Of a stretch of 64,000 bases of DNA, positions 11,739-19,924 are shown piece by piece. The position numbers and the translations under genes are program-made. The notes beneath the pieces were generated by a model that ran no database searches, was not told the DNA's origin, and was given only the letters and a program-made list of their open reading frames with translations. The stretch is from Vibrio hippocampi (GTDB lineage: Bacteria; Pseudomonadota; Gammaproteobacteria; Enterobacterales; Vibrionaceae). The DNA lies in the NCBI RefSeq assembly GCF_921292975.1, contig NZ_CAKLCM010000001.1:1-64000 (forward strand). Reading direction: 5' to 3'. Numbering within the stretch: the stretch's first letter is position 1; every line of letters starts with the position of its first letter.

Positions 11739-12410
11739 AGCTTTCGCTTCGATTCCTTCGGCGTGACTCGCGTTGACTGCGGTCAACTTTTTGATTAAGA
11801 AGTTAAGCACTACACCGTACATGGGTACAAACAGACCCAGACTAATCACCAGCTTAAAACCATAATCGACCAAAGCTATTTCCGTCCAATGCTCCGCCAT
11901 AAACGGGTCGGTACTTTGATAAAAAGCAATAGCGAAGAACGCCAAGGTATCAAGTGCATTACCGAAAAGCGTTGAGCAAGTCGGTGCAACCCACCACTGT
12001 TTCATCTGACGTAGGCGGTTAAACACATGCACGTCTAAAATCTGACCCAGCAAATATGCCATAAAGCTAGCAATCGCGATTCGGGCAACAAACAGGTTAA
12101 ACTCTCCTAACTGAGACAAGCCTTGAAACTGCCCTTCGAAAAACAGCACCGAGAGAACGTAAGAGACCACTAAAGCAGGTAGCATCACCAAAAAGATGAT
12201 TTTACGGGCAAGTGCAGCACCAAATATTCTGACGGTAAGGTCAGTGGCTAGAAAGATAAAAGGAAAAGTAAACGCCCCCCAAGTGGTATGAAAACCAAAG
12301 AGGGTAAAGGGAAGTTGCACCAGATAATTACTAGAAGCAATAATCACTAGGTGGAAAAGGACTAACACGGTTAACGCTTTGCGCAGTTGCGCGGGAGAAA
12401 ATGGGTTCAT
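11736..12410 (-). CDS. yhhQ: Queuosine precursor transporter
   Basis: An inner-membrane carrier (VUT family, COG1738) that imports 7-deazaguanine precursors (preQ0/preQ1) for queuosine tRNA modification. Its 224 residues match E. coli YhhQ (221). About six to seven hydrophobic helices are visible, with the family signatures YLLGQILDVHVFNRLR and FGNALDTLAFFAIAFY. The upstream leader carries what looks like a preQ1-I riboswitch over the ribosome site (12417-12452), which independently supports the assigned substrate. Confidence 0.93.
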   Translation of the reverse strand: MNPFSPAQLRKALTVLVLFHLVIIASSNYLVQLPFTLFGFHTTWGAFTFPFIFLATDLTVRIFGAALARKIIFLVMLPALVVSYVLSVLFFEGQFQGLSQLGEFNLFVARIAIASFMAYLLGQILDVHVFNRLRQMKQWWVAPTCSTLFGNALDTLAFFAIAFYQSTDPFMAEHWTEIALVDYGFKLVISLGLFVPMYGVVLNFLIKKLTAVNASHAEGIEAKA

Positions 12411-12416
12411 ATTGTA

Positions 12417-12452
12417 CCTTTTTCGTTTTGCTTGGGGTTGAGGGAACCCAAG
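12417..12452 (-). promoter_or_regulatory. Candidate preQ1-I riboswitch over the yhhQ ribosome site
   Basis: On the RNA (reverse strand), stem CUUGGG / CCCAAG closes the loop UUCCCUCAAC and is followed by the A-rich tail CAAAACGAAAAAGG. The loop contains CCU, which can pair with the AGG of the tail to form the H-type pseudoknot of preQ1-I aptamers. The terminal GG is the Shine-Dalgarno, six bases before the yhhQ ATG. Stem, C-rich loop ending in AAC and A-rich tail parallel the known compact preQ1-I aptamer of Thermoanaerobacter. Ligand-stabilised folding would hide the ribosome site. This is a reading by eye; covariance scoring was not possible. Confidence 0.7.
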
Positions 12453-12515
12453 TGAGGCAATGGCCTCGGATTAATAAATGTCTCTGCGTTCACGCATAGT
12501 GAACAGCGGGCGGCG

Positions 12516-12543
12516 ATTATACAATAATCTATTGACAGTGCAA
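12516..12543 (-). promoter_or_regulatory. yhhQ promoter
   Basis: On the reverse strand TTGCAC (12538-12543) and TATAAT (12516-12521) are 16 bases apart, with TG just upstream of the -10. Transcription from about 12509 would give a roughly 100-base leader. It would contain a small hairpin (GAGGC / GCCTC, about 12454-12467) and then the candidate preQ1 aptamer. Confidence 0.75.
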
Positions 12544-12567
12544 CCGTCTAAATGAGCGTCAGCCGCG

Positions 12568-12870
12568 TTAAAAACCACGCTCAAGCAATCCAGCAATAAA
12601 CTTCATTTCTTCTTGGCTGGCGGAGATATCAAGCGCCTCTATCCAAAAAGATTCACTGTAATGCTCACCTTTAAGTATCAAGCGACAACCTTCAAAATCA
12701 ATCAACCAGCTATGAATATCGGCGTCGCACTGCTTTTCTACCACTGCGGCAGATAACGCAAGAATAAATTGATACGCCACGGCAGAGAATTCATCAAAAT
12801 CAAAGCCTGGATGAGCAATAATGATTCTTCCTTGCTTAGCGCTGTATTCCGTTAAACCAAACTTAGCCAT
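12568..12870 (-). CDS. DUF3630 family protein
   Basis: A 100-residue soluble protein of unknown function, found next to recQ in vibrios. Its start overlaps the end of recQ by 8 bases, indicating translational coupling. It contains LIDFEGCRLILKGEHYSESFWIE split by short linkers, giving an alternating beta/alpha pattern but no catalytic motif. A role linked to RecQ is possible only from the gene order. Confidence 0.8.
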   Translation of the reverse strand: MAKFGLTEYSAKQGRIIIAHPGFDFDEFSAVAYQFILALSAAVVEKQCDADIHSWLIDFEGCRLILKGEHYSESFWIEALDISASQEEMKFIAGLLERGF

Positions 12871-14695
12871 GGGTCAGGTGCTCCTGTATCAAGTCCAAGA
12901 AAGGATCGGCGTACTTTTCAAGTTTACGTTCACCTACACCATTCACGGCTAACATTTCACCATAGGAGGTAGGTAATATTTCCGCCATATCCATCAAGGT
13001 CGCATCACTGAAAACCACATAAGGCGGCAAACCATCTTGATCGGCAATGGTTTTGCGCAGTTTTCTTAGCTTGGCAAAGAGCTTTTTATCGTATTGCTTA
13101 GAAATCAGTTTATTGGACTTGGCGCTACGTTCGGCAGTGTCTAAACGTGGAACCGCGAGCTCTAAAGTATGCTCACCCCTTAACAGCGGTCTGGCTTCTG
13201 CCGTTAATTGCAGTGTCGAATTTCGGGTAATGTTTTGTTGCAGTAAGCCCTTGTGGATTAACTGCCTAAAGATACTCACCCAGTAGTCATGGCTATGATC
13301 ACGACCCAAACCGTAAGTCGTCAGTTTGTCGTGACCATGTTCGCGAATACGGATGTTCGACATGCCGCGCAAGACTTCCACCACATAGCCGATACCAAAG
13401 CTTTGATTGACGCGATAGACACATGAAAGTGCTTTTTGCGCCTGCTCTGTTGCATCAAAATGTTTAGGAGGATCAAGACAAATATCGCAGTTGCCACACG
13501 CCTTAGCGCTGTATTCACCAAAATAGTTTAATAGCACTTGGCGGCGACAGGTTTGTGCTTCCGCGAAGGCACTCATCGCATTTAGCTTGTGACTTTCCAC
13601 TTGTTTCTGCGGTCCTTCATCTTTCTCATCCAACATACGTCTTAACCAACCTATGTCTGCCGGATCATAAAGCATGACCGCTTCCGCAGGTAAACCATCT
13701 CGCCCTGCACGACCAGTTTCTTGATAGTATGATTCTATATTGCGTGGAATATCAAAGTGCGCCACAAAACGGACATTGGGTTTATTAATGCCCATACCAA
13801 AAGCCACCGTCGCCACAACTATCTGCACATCATCACGCTGAAAGGCTTCTTGGACATACGCTCGTTCGTCTGCATCTATTCCAGCATGGTAGCTTGCGGC
13901 TCGGATATGGTTGTTGCATAACTTTTCCGTCAGCATCTCCACTTTTTTACGACTGCCACAATAGATAATGCCGCTCCCGCCCTTATTCTCATTTAAGAAA
14001 CGAATAATTTGTGAGACCGGTTTATGTTTCTCGACCAAGGTATAGCGAATATTCGGGCGGTCAAAGCTTCCCAAATATTCATAATGATCGGTTAAGTTGA
14101 GTCGAGAAATGATGTCTTTACGCGTGGCATCGTCTGCGGTTGCTGTCAGCGCCATAACGGGTACGGATGGAAAGTGTTCCTTCAGTCGACCAAGGGCTGC
14201 GTACTCAGGTCTAAAATCGTGTCCCCACTGAGAAATACAGTGCGCCTCATCGACCGCAATCATCGCCAGATCGGAATGCTGCAATCTCACCAGAAAATCG
14301 TGCATTAAAACTCGCTCTGGGGAGACATAGATCAATTTGATCTTGCCACTATTCATGCGACGATACACTTCAACCAGAGATTCTTTCGACATTGTGGAAT
14401 TAATACACTCTGCGGCGACGCCATTTGCCTTAAGTTGATCGACCTGATCTTTCATTAGAGAAATCAGTGGCGATATCACCAAGGTAATACCCGAGCGCAC
14501 CAAAGCAGGGATCTGGTAACAAAGGGATTTACCACCACCGGTAGGAAGGATAACCAAGCTATCGTGACCATTTAGCGCATGATCAATCACCCCCTCTTGT
14601 CCGGGGCGAAATTCCTGATAACCAAATACGGATTGCAAAATAGACTGGGCACTTGGTTGAGATTCAGATTGTTCAGCAAGCAACGCAGCCGTCAT
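12863..14695 (-). CDS. recQ: ATP-dependent DNA helicase RecQ
   Basis: A 3'-5' DNA helicase of the RecF recombination pathway. It has 610 residues from the ATG at 14695 (AGGA site upstream), matching E. coli RecQ. An in-frame extension up to 14863 runs through the promoter region and does not resemble RecQ. Motifs in order: GYQEFRPGQ (motif 0), Walker A LPTGGGKS, DEAH in VDEAHCISQWGHDFRPEY, ATVAFGMGINKP, QETGRAGRDG, the zinc-binding cysteines (CRRQVLLNYFGE, CGNCDIC), the winged helix and the C-terminal HRDC domain. It is divergent from rarD. Confidence 0.96.
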   Translation of the reverse strand: MTAALLAEQSESQPSAQSILQSVFGYQEFRPGQEGVIDHALNGHDSLVILPTGGGKSLCYQIPALVRSGITLVISPLISLMKDQVDQLKANGVAAECINSTMSKESLVEVYRRMNSGKIKLIYVSPERVLMHDFLVRLQHSDLAMIAVDEAHCISQWGHDFRPEYAALGRLKEHFPSVPVMALTATADDATRKDIISRLNLTDHYEYLGSFDRPNIRYTLVEKHKPVSQIIRFLNENKGGSGIIYCGSRKKVEMLTEKLCNNHIRAASYHAGIDADERAYVQEAFQRDDVQIVVATVAFGMGINKPNVRFVAHFDIPRNIESYYQETGRAGRDGLPAEAVMLYDPADIGWLRRMLDEKDEGPQKQVESHKLNAMSAFAEAQTCRRQVLLNYFGEYSAKACGNCDICLDPPKHFDATEQAQKALSCVYRVNQSFGIGYVVEVLRGMSNIRIREHGHDKLTTYGLGRDHSHDYWVSIFRQLIHKGLLQQNITRNSTLQLTAEARPLLRGEHTLELAVPRLDTAERSAKSNKLISKQYDKKLFAKLRKLRKTIADQDGLPPYVVFSDATLMDMAEILPTSYGEMLAVNGVGERKLEKYADPFLDLIQEHLTHG

Positions 14696-14819
14696 GCCAT
14701 TTCCTGATGAAAGTTGAAGTGAAGAGAGCGCTACATTGTAGAGATGTTCACTAGGGAAAGCTATACTCCCGCCACCAGGATTTAGACCCAAACATAACTT
14801 TGGCCAAGAGATGTAATTT

Positions 14820-15713
14820 ATGCCAGAACAACAGCAGTCCAAGCAAGGTATCTTGCTTGCCATCAGCGCTTACACTATGTGGGGTATTGCCCCGATATAT
14901 TTCAAAGCGTTAAGCGCAGTGACACCTCTCGAGATTCTGAGTCATCGAATCATCTGGTCTGTATTGCTGCTAGCGGTGCTTATTCAGTTATCTAAAGGCT
15001 GGCGCAAGGTTTCAAAAGTACTGGTGTCAAAAACCAAGATGACCTACCTTATCTGCACCGCACTGCTGGTTGGGGTTAACTGGTTAATCTTCATTTGGGC
15101 TGTTAATGCCGATCATATGCTTGATGCCAGTTTAGGCTACTACATCAACCCGCTACTCAACGTCATTCTTGGGATGTTATTCCTTGGTGAAAGACTGAGA
15201 AAACTGCAATGGTTTGCGGTAGCCTTAGCGGCAACTGGCGTGATTATTCAGGTGGTGGCGTTTGGTTCTATTCCCGTCGTGGCTCTGGCTTTGGCAACCA
15301 GCTTCGGCTTGTATGGTCTATTGAGAAAAAAGGTCAGCCTAGATGCACAGAGTGGTCTATTTATCGAAACCTTGCTGATGGTGCCCGTCGCTGCCTTATA
15401 CCTTTTCTTTATTGCCGACACCCCAACCTCTCATATGGGTGATAACCCAATGCACCTAAACCTATTGCTTGTTTGCGCAGGGATTGTCACGACCTTGCCT
15501 CTGCTCTGTTTTACCGGTGCAGCAACTCGCTTAAAACTCTCTACCCTAGGCTTTTTTCAATATATAGGTCCTAGCTTAATGTTTATTCTCGCCGTGATGG
15601 TTTATGGCGAACCACTCACGACAGACAAAACGATGACCTTTGCTTTTATCTGGACAGCTCTGGTCATCTTTAGCCTTGACGGTCTTCGAACCCGCCGTAA
15701 ACATACTATTTAA
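14820..15713 (+). CDS. rarD: EamA-type transporter RarD
   Basis: A 297-residue inner-membrane protein with ten predicted helices in two EamA repeats (start GILLAISAYTMWGIAPIYFK; second half from about residue 150). RarD family members are annotated from a chloramphenicol-sensitivity phenotype in other bacteria; the physiological substrate is unknown. The LysE-type gene begins 30 bases downstream and may share the transcript. It is divergent from recQ with 124 bases between the starts. Confidence 0.88.
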   Translation: MPEQQQSKQGILLAISAYTMWGIAPIYFKALSAVTPLEILSHRIIWSVLLLAVLIQLSKGWRKVSKVLVSKTKMTYLICTALLVGVNWLIFIWAVNADHMLDASLGYYINPLLNVILGMLFLGERLRKLQWFAVALAATGVIIQVVAFGSIPVVALALATSFGLYGLLRKKVSLDAQSGLFIETLLMVPVAALYLFFIADTPTSHMGDNPMHLNLLLVCAGIVTTLPLLCFTGAATRLKLSTLGFFQYIGPSLMFILAVMVYGEPLTTDKTMTFAFIWTALVIFSLDGLRTRRKHTI

Positions 15714-15742
15714 CGACTTTAACTTAACGGCTTCAACGCATT

Positions 15743-16408
15743 ATGACACTTGACGATTTTAGTCCACTTATCACCCTTATGTTGGTACATATCATTGGTC
15801 TTATGAGTCCGGGACCTGACTTTGCCTTAGTCGTACAAAATACCGCGAAATATGGCAGAGTTACTGGCGTTTATATCGCATTAGGTTTATCCATCGGCAT
15901 TCTGATTCACTCAACTCTAAGCTTGACGGGTATTAGCTTTGTTATTCAACAAAGCCCAAACCTCTATCTGTTGCTACAAATCGCTGGCGGTAGTTATTTG
16001 ACCTATTTGGGTATTGGGGCATTGCGCTCTGTACTGGTAAAGCCAACTGGTGGTGAACGATCCGATAGCAATAACGCCCAAGTGCTGATCACCAATCAGA
16101 GCCAAGCTCTTTTTCGAGGTCTAACGACTAACTTGCTTAACCCCAAAGCACTGGTGTTTTTCGTCAGTCTAATGTCCAGTTTGATTCCGACAACGATGCC
16201 CGTGCTAGGTAAAGGGCTAGCGATTGGTCTGCTATGGGTATTGTCTTTTTTTTGGTTCGCTTTTTTAGCTTGGGCGCTCTCAACACAACGAGTCCAACGC
16301 AAACTCGCTCACCTAACTGGTTATATCGACGCTATTTGTGGGGTGATGTTTTGTGCTCTTGGGCTAATCATTCTGGTAAAAACATTGATGCCAGAAATCA
16401 CCGGATAG
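15743..16408 (+). CDS. LysE/RhtB family amino-acid exporter
   Basis: A 221-residue inner-membrane protein with five to six helices and the LysE family signature MSPGPDFALVVQN near the N-terminus, plus the conserved segment TNLLNPKALVFFVSLM. Family members export lysine, threonine, homoserine or homoserine lactone; the substrate cannot be read from the sequence. It is probably co-transcribed with rarD. Confidence 0.87.
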   Translation: MTLDDFSPLITLMLVHIIGLMSPGPDFALVVQNTAKYGRVTGVYIALGLSIGILIHSTLSLTGISFVIQQSPNLYLLLQIAGGSYLTYLGIGALRSVLVKPTGGERSDSNNAQVLITNQSQALFRGLTTNLLNPKALVFFVSLMSSLIPTTMPVLGKGLAIGLLWVLSFFWFAFLAWALSTQRVQRKLAHLTGYIDAICGVMFCALGLIILVKTLMPEITG

Positions 16409-16426
16409 CAATTTGGAGTGAGTTCT

Positions 16427-16444
16427 TGTAAGAGATCTCTCACA
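16427..16444. promoter_or_regulatory. Candidate VarA/UvrY (GacA-type) activation site for the Csr RNA
   Basis: TGTAAG-AGATCT-CTCACA fits the GacA/UvrY consensus TGTAAG-N6-CTTACA with one mismatch. It is centred about 170 bases before the predicted start of the CsrB-type RNA, the distance seen in enterobacterial csrB genes. Confidence 0.7.
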
Positions 16445-16570
16445 AAGCCTTGGGTAATTAACACTTTTGTACGTCATACATAGGCAAGCTAAAGATCTAA
16501 TATACTGAAAAATAAGGCTTTTGCTAATAATTATAATTATTTCAAGTGAATTATTTTTCATTTGACCTAT

Positions 16571-16598
16571 TTGAAGCCAACCTGAGATTGTTTAATAT
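16571..16598 (+). promoter_or_regulatory. Predicted csrB promoter
   Basis: TTGAAG (16571-16576) and TAATAT (16593-16598) are separated by 16 bases; initiation would be near 16606. The match to consensus is moderate, as expected for an activator-dependent promoter. Confidence 0.5.
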
Positions 16599-16605
16599 TA
16601 ACCAC

Positions 16606-17022
16606 GTCAAAGGGAAACTGACATGGAACAGGAAGCGCTCAAGGATTAGGGCATCTTCAGGAAGAAGATTCGGTTATTCAGGATGAATAGTCGGCAAGGA
16701 AAGCGAAAGGACATTGAATGGACTTCAATAGTAACTAGGATGGTTGCTACTAGGGAAAGACAATGGACACCTCTGGATGAGGCAAGGACTGAACATCAGG
16801 ATGATGTAAGGGACACCGCTCAAGGAACAAGTGAAGTGAGCTAACGAGGATTGTTAGCTGGTCAGGATAAGACCATACGGACACCGCTAGGAAGGCGACG
16901 CAAGGATTAAGCTGACGGATTCAGCAAACTATCATGGATTTGATGCATGGAGCACTTTTAGTAGCCGGATTGCTGCGAGTAAGACTATAACCCCGATGGG
17001 CTTTCGCCCTCGGGGTTTTTCT
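16606..17022 (+). ncRNA. csrB: CsrB-family small RNA (CsrA antagonist)
   Basis: A non-coding stretch with 26 GGA motifs by my count on the plus strand, many as AAGGA, CAGGA or AGGAT and several in hairpin loops (for example CATCAGGATGATG near 16794-16806). It ends in a strong terminator. This is the hallmark of CsrB-type RNAs, which titrate the RNA-binding protein CsrA and so control carbon storage, quorum sensing and virulence in vibrios. A GacA/VarA-type site lies upstream. Vibrios carry several such RNAs (csrB1-3 or csrB/C/D); which paralogue this is cannot be decided. The 5' end is predicted from the promoter. It lies between the LysE-type gene and uvrD. Confidence 0.9.
16989..17021 (+). 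terminator. Terminator of the CsrB-family RNA
   Basis: The stem CCCCGA-GGGC closes on a TTTC loop with GCCC-TCGGGG, followed by TTTTT. It marks the 3' end of the RNA. Confidence 0.9.
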
Positions 17023-17048
17023 TTGTCTGTTTTCTGCCGATTCAATAC

Positions 17049-17080
17049 AAAAAAGGACGAATAAAAATATTCGTCCTTTG
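17049..17080 (-). terminator. uvrD transcription terminator
   Basis: The stem AAAGGACGAAT / ATTCGTCCTTT is followed by a T-run on the reverse strand. It lies about 30 bases after the uvrD stop codon. Confidence 0.85.
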
Positions 17081-17106
17081 TCTGCGTTTTTAGTATTCGC
17101 TACAAG

Positions 17107-19278
17107 CTACAACTTTTCTAGCTTAGCGTATTGGGTAACCAACCACTTAATTCCCTCGCCATTAAAGGCGACTTGTACTCGGCTCTGAGGACCACTTCCC
17201 TCAAAGTTGATGATGGTGCCTTCTCCGAACTTCTGGTGCATAACACGCTGACCCAAACTAAAGCCAGTCTCATTGAAGTTGTTCTGAACTTCTTTATGGC
17301 TAAAGCGACCACTGGTTGAAGGTCGAGAGATCTGCGCTTTCATGCGTACTTCTTCTAAACGTTCTTCAGGCAACTCGCGGATAAAGCGTGACGGTTTATG
17401 ATACTTGTCTTGACCGTATAAACGTCGCATCTCAGCATACGTGATGTAGAGCTTTTCCATAGCTCGGGTCATGCCAACATAACAGAGTCGCCTTTCTTCT
17501 TCCAAACGACTGCCATCTTCAGCTGACATCTGGCTTGGGAACATCCCCTCTTCTACACCCACCATAAAGACGAGTGGGAATTCTAAGCCCTTAGCACTGT
17601 GCAGAGTCATTAACTGCACAGCATCATCAAACTCATCCGCTTGTCCTTCGCCCGCTTCCAGTGCTGCATGAGTTAAAAACGCCGTCAGCAAGCTCATATC
17701 TTCCGCTTCTTCCGGCTTTTCAAACTGACGCGTGGCGGTAACCAGCTCTTCCAAGTTCTCGATACGAGCTTTTGATTTTTCGCCCTTTTCTTGCTCATAC
17801 ATGGTAAACAAACCGGATGTTTTTATCACATGGTCTGTCTGTTCATAAAGCGCCATTTCATGAGTATCATCTTCTAAGGCATTAACAAGCTCAACAAAGC
17901 GTGACAAAGCACCAGCCGCTCGACCCGCAAAGACTTTTTCGTCCAATAAGGCGACACTGGTTTCCCATAAAGTCGCACCTCGGCTTCGTGCAGCAAATCG
18001 AATCGTGTCTAAGGTTTTGTCACCTAAGCCGCGTGTCGGCGTGTTAACGATTCGCTCAAACGCAGCATCATCGTTTCGGTTGGCCATCAATCGTAAATAG
18101 CCCAATGCATCTCTGATTTCTTGTCGCTCGAAGAAACGCATGCCGCCATAGATACGATAAGGCAGTTGACCTTGAATCAACGCCTCTTCAAGCACACGGG
18201 ATTGAGCGTTGTTACGATACAACATTGCGCAATCGGTTAAGCGACCACCTTTATCACGCCACTCGATAATTTTGTTAACGGCAAAACGAGCTTCGTCCAA
18301 CTCGTTATAAGCTGAATAAACCGAAATGCTTTCACCTTCATTGCCGTCAGTCCACAGCTCTTTACCCATACGTTCAGTATTATTGGCGATCAGGTGGTTC
18401 GCGGCTTCTAGTATGGTTTTGGTTGAACGGTAGTTTTGCTCAAGACGAATCGTCTGTGCACCTAAATAGTCATCCAGAAACTTTTGTATATTCTCGACTT
18501 TGGCACCGCGCCATCCATAAATTGATTGGTCATCATCACCAACGATCATGACCTTAGTTTCTGGACCCGTCATCATACGCAGCCAAGCATATTGGATATT
18601 GTTGGTATCTTGGAACTCATCGACCAGAATAAATTTAAACCGCGCTTGGTAGTGCTCGCGAATAAATTGATTGTCTCTTAGCAGTTCATGAGCACGCAGT
18701 AAGATTTCAGCAAAGTCGACTAAGCCCGCCCTATCACAGGCTTCTTGGTAGGCGGTGTAAATTTGTAGGTATGTCTTTGTGACCGGATCGTGATAGCTAT
18801 CAATGTGTTGAGGTCTTAAACCCTCATCTTTTTTGCCATTAATCCACCAAGCAACTTGTCGAGCAGGCCACTGTTTCTCGTCCAAGTTTTGCGCTTTGAT
18901 CAAACGTTTAAGCAGTCGCTGTTGATCGTCTGAGTCAAGGATCTGGAAATCTTCCGGTAGTTTAGCGTCGAGATAATGCGCTCTTAAAATTCGGTGACAT
19001 ATACCATGGAAGGTACCGTTCCACATCCCTGAGGCGCTGCCTCTCATCAACTCTTCAATACGCCCTCTCATCTCTGCGGCTGCTTTATTGGTAAACGTTA
19101 CCGACATAATTGAAAACGGCGAAGCACTCTCTACCGACAACAACCATGCAATACGATGAACCAATACTCGCGTTTTACCACTACCAGCACCGGCTAGTAC
19201 AAGTCTGTGTTCGAGTGGCGCTGCCACGGCTTCGCGCTGTTTATCATTTAAACCGTCGAGGAGAAGAGATGGATCCAT
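17107..19278 (-). CDS. uvrD: DNA helicase II UvrD
   Basis: A superfamily 1 3'-5' helicase for nucleotide excision and mismatch repair; 723 residues, the usual length. Motifs: LNDKQREAV (Q motif), AGAGSGKTRVLVHR (Walker A, about 29-42), VDEFQDTN (Walker B), GDDDQSIYGWRGA, LEQNYRST, TLHSAKGLEF, and a C-terminal Tudor-like segment (GQRVMHQKFGEGTI). A modest LexA-like box lies just upstream (19291-19306), so SOS control as in E. coli is plausible. It is transcribed alone. Confidence 0.97.
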   Translation of the reverse strand: MDPSLLLDGLNDKQREAVAAPLEHRLVLAGAGSGKTRVLVHRIAWLLSVESASPFSIMSVTFTNKAAAEMRGRIEELMRGSASGMWNGTFHGICHRILRAHYLDAKLPEDFQILDSDDQQRLLKRLIKAQNLDEKQWPARQVAWWINGKKDEGLRPQHIDSYHDPVTKTYLQIYTAYQEACDRAGLVDFAEILLRAHELLRDNQFIREHYQARFKFILVDEFQDTNNIQYAWLRMMTGPETKVMIVGDDDQSIYGWRGAKVENIQKFLDDYLGAQTIRLEQNYRSTKTILEAANHLIANNTERMGKELWTDGNEGESISVYSAYNELDEARFAVNKIIEWRDKGGRLTDCAMLYRNNAQSRVLEEALIQGQLPYRIYGGMRFFERQEIRDALGYLRLMANRNDDAAFERIVNTPTRGLGDKTLDTIRFAARSRGATLWETSVALLDEKVFAGRAAGALSRFVELVNALEDDTHEMALYEQTDHVIKTSGLFTMYEQEKGEKSKARIENLEELVTATRQFEKPEEAEDMSLLTAFLTHAALEAGEGQADEFDDAVQLMTLHSAKGLEFPLVFMVGVEEGMFPSQMSAEDGSRLEEERRLCYVGMTRAMEKLYITYAEMRRLYGQDKYHKPSRFIRELPEERLEEVRMKAQISRPSTSGRFSHKEVQNNFNETGFSLGQRVMHQKFGEGTIINFEGSGPQSRVQVAFNGEGIKWLVTQYAKLEKL

Positions 19279-19290
19279 GAGAGCCTGCTA

Positions 19291-19320
19291 CTGGTTATTT
19301 ATACATAGCGTAGGATTATA
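19291..19320 (-). promoter_or_regulatory. uvrD promoter with LexA-like box
   Basis: On the reverse strand a TATAAT -10 (19315-19320) is followed by ATGTATAAATAACCAG (19291-19306). This fits the CTGT-N8-ACAG LexA box with one mismatch in each half and resembles the E. coli uvrD operator. The -35 is weak. Confidence 0.45.
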
Positions 19321-19480
19321 GCGCAAACAACAATCGGAAAGCAGAAAAAAGTCGAATTTTTCTCAGTGAGAGCAAGTCTTAAAAATCAACAGATTACACA
19401 TAAAATTTACAATTAATTAAATTTTATCTTACTTTCATTGAAAGATTTCTCTCAGCATTCCTATCTTATTGGTTAAGCAA

Positions 19481-19496
19481 GTCATGACGACATGAC
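19481..19496. repeat. Palindrome upstream of the bufferin operon
   Basis: GTCATG-ACGA-CATGAC is a perfect 6-bp inverted repeat with a 4-base centre, 41 bases before the bufA start. Its position suggests an operator, but it does not match any operator I know (not a CueR or CopY box). Confidence 0.4.
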
Positions 19497-19536
19497 CTGT
19501 GAAAATAATACAAGGATCTAGTTTGAGGAAACTATT

Positions 19537-19797
19537 ATGAAATCGACAAATCTTGCAATTACAGCGGTAGTAACAGGTCTTCTTGCTCTTGGTGGTACAG
19601 CGTTGACCGCGGCTCCAGCCGCTGCGGCTGATAAAGAAAAATGCTACGGCGTATCCAAAGCAGGTAAAAATGACTGCGCCACTAAAACCAGTTCTTGCGC
19701 AGGTACAGCCAAAGAAGATAGCCAAAAGGATGCATTTGTTGTGGTGCCTAAAGGTCTTTGCGGCAAGCTTAGCGGTGGTAGTACGGAGTCAGCTTAA
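19537..19797 (+). CDS. bufA: Bufferin precursor peptide (DUF2282)
   Basis: An 86-residue secreted peptide. It has a signal sequence to about residue 31 ([14 protein letters not shown] core, AAPAAAA end), then a short mature part with four conserved cysteines at 36, 47, 54 and 75 (KCYGV, NDCA, SSCAG, GLCGK). This is the DUF2282/BufA1 pattern. Such peptides are precursors of bufferins, ribosomal peptides whose cysteines are modified by an MNIO enzyme to bind copper in the periplasm. The enzyme, partner and DoxX genes follow directly. The start has a good TTGAGGAAA ribosome site. A hairpin after the gene probably gives more precursor than enzyme. Confidence 0.9.
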   Translation: MKSTNLAITAVVTGLLALGGTALTAAPAAAADKEKCYGVSKAGKNDCATKTSSCAGTAKEDSQKDAFVVVPKGLCGKLSGGSTESA

Positions 19798-19861
19798 GCC
19801 AATATAACACTGATATTAGGTTCTATGTGTTCACTATAAAGAGCCTCAAAACCCGATAAGT

Positions 19862-19890
19862 AAAGGGGAGTTGCTACGCCCCTTTATTTT
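19862..19890 (+). terminator. Hairpin between bufA and bufB (likely partial terminator)
   Basis: AAAGGGG-AGTTGCTACG-CCCCTTT is followed by ATTTTAT. The stem is good but the T-tract is interrupted, so read-through into bufB is expected. It would set a high ratio of precursor peptide to modifying enzyme. Confidence 0.7.
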
Positions 19891-19924
19891 ATCCCCCCTT
19901 CTCATCGCTTTCTGGATAACGATT

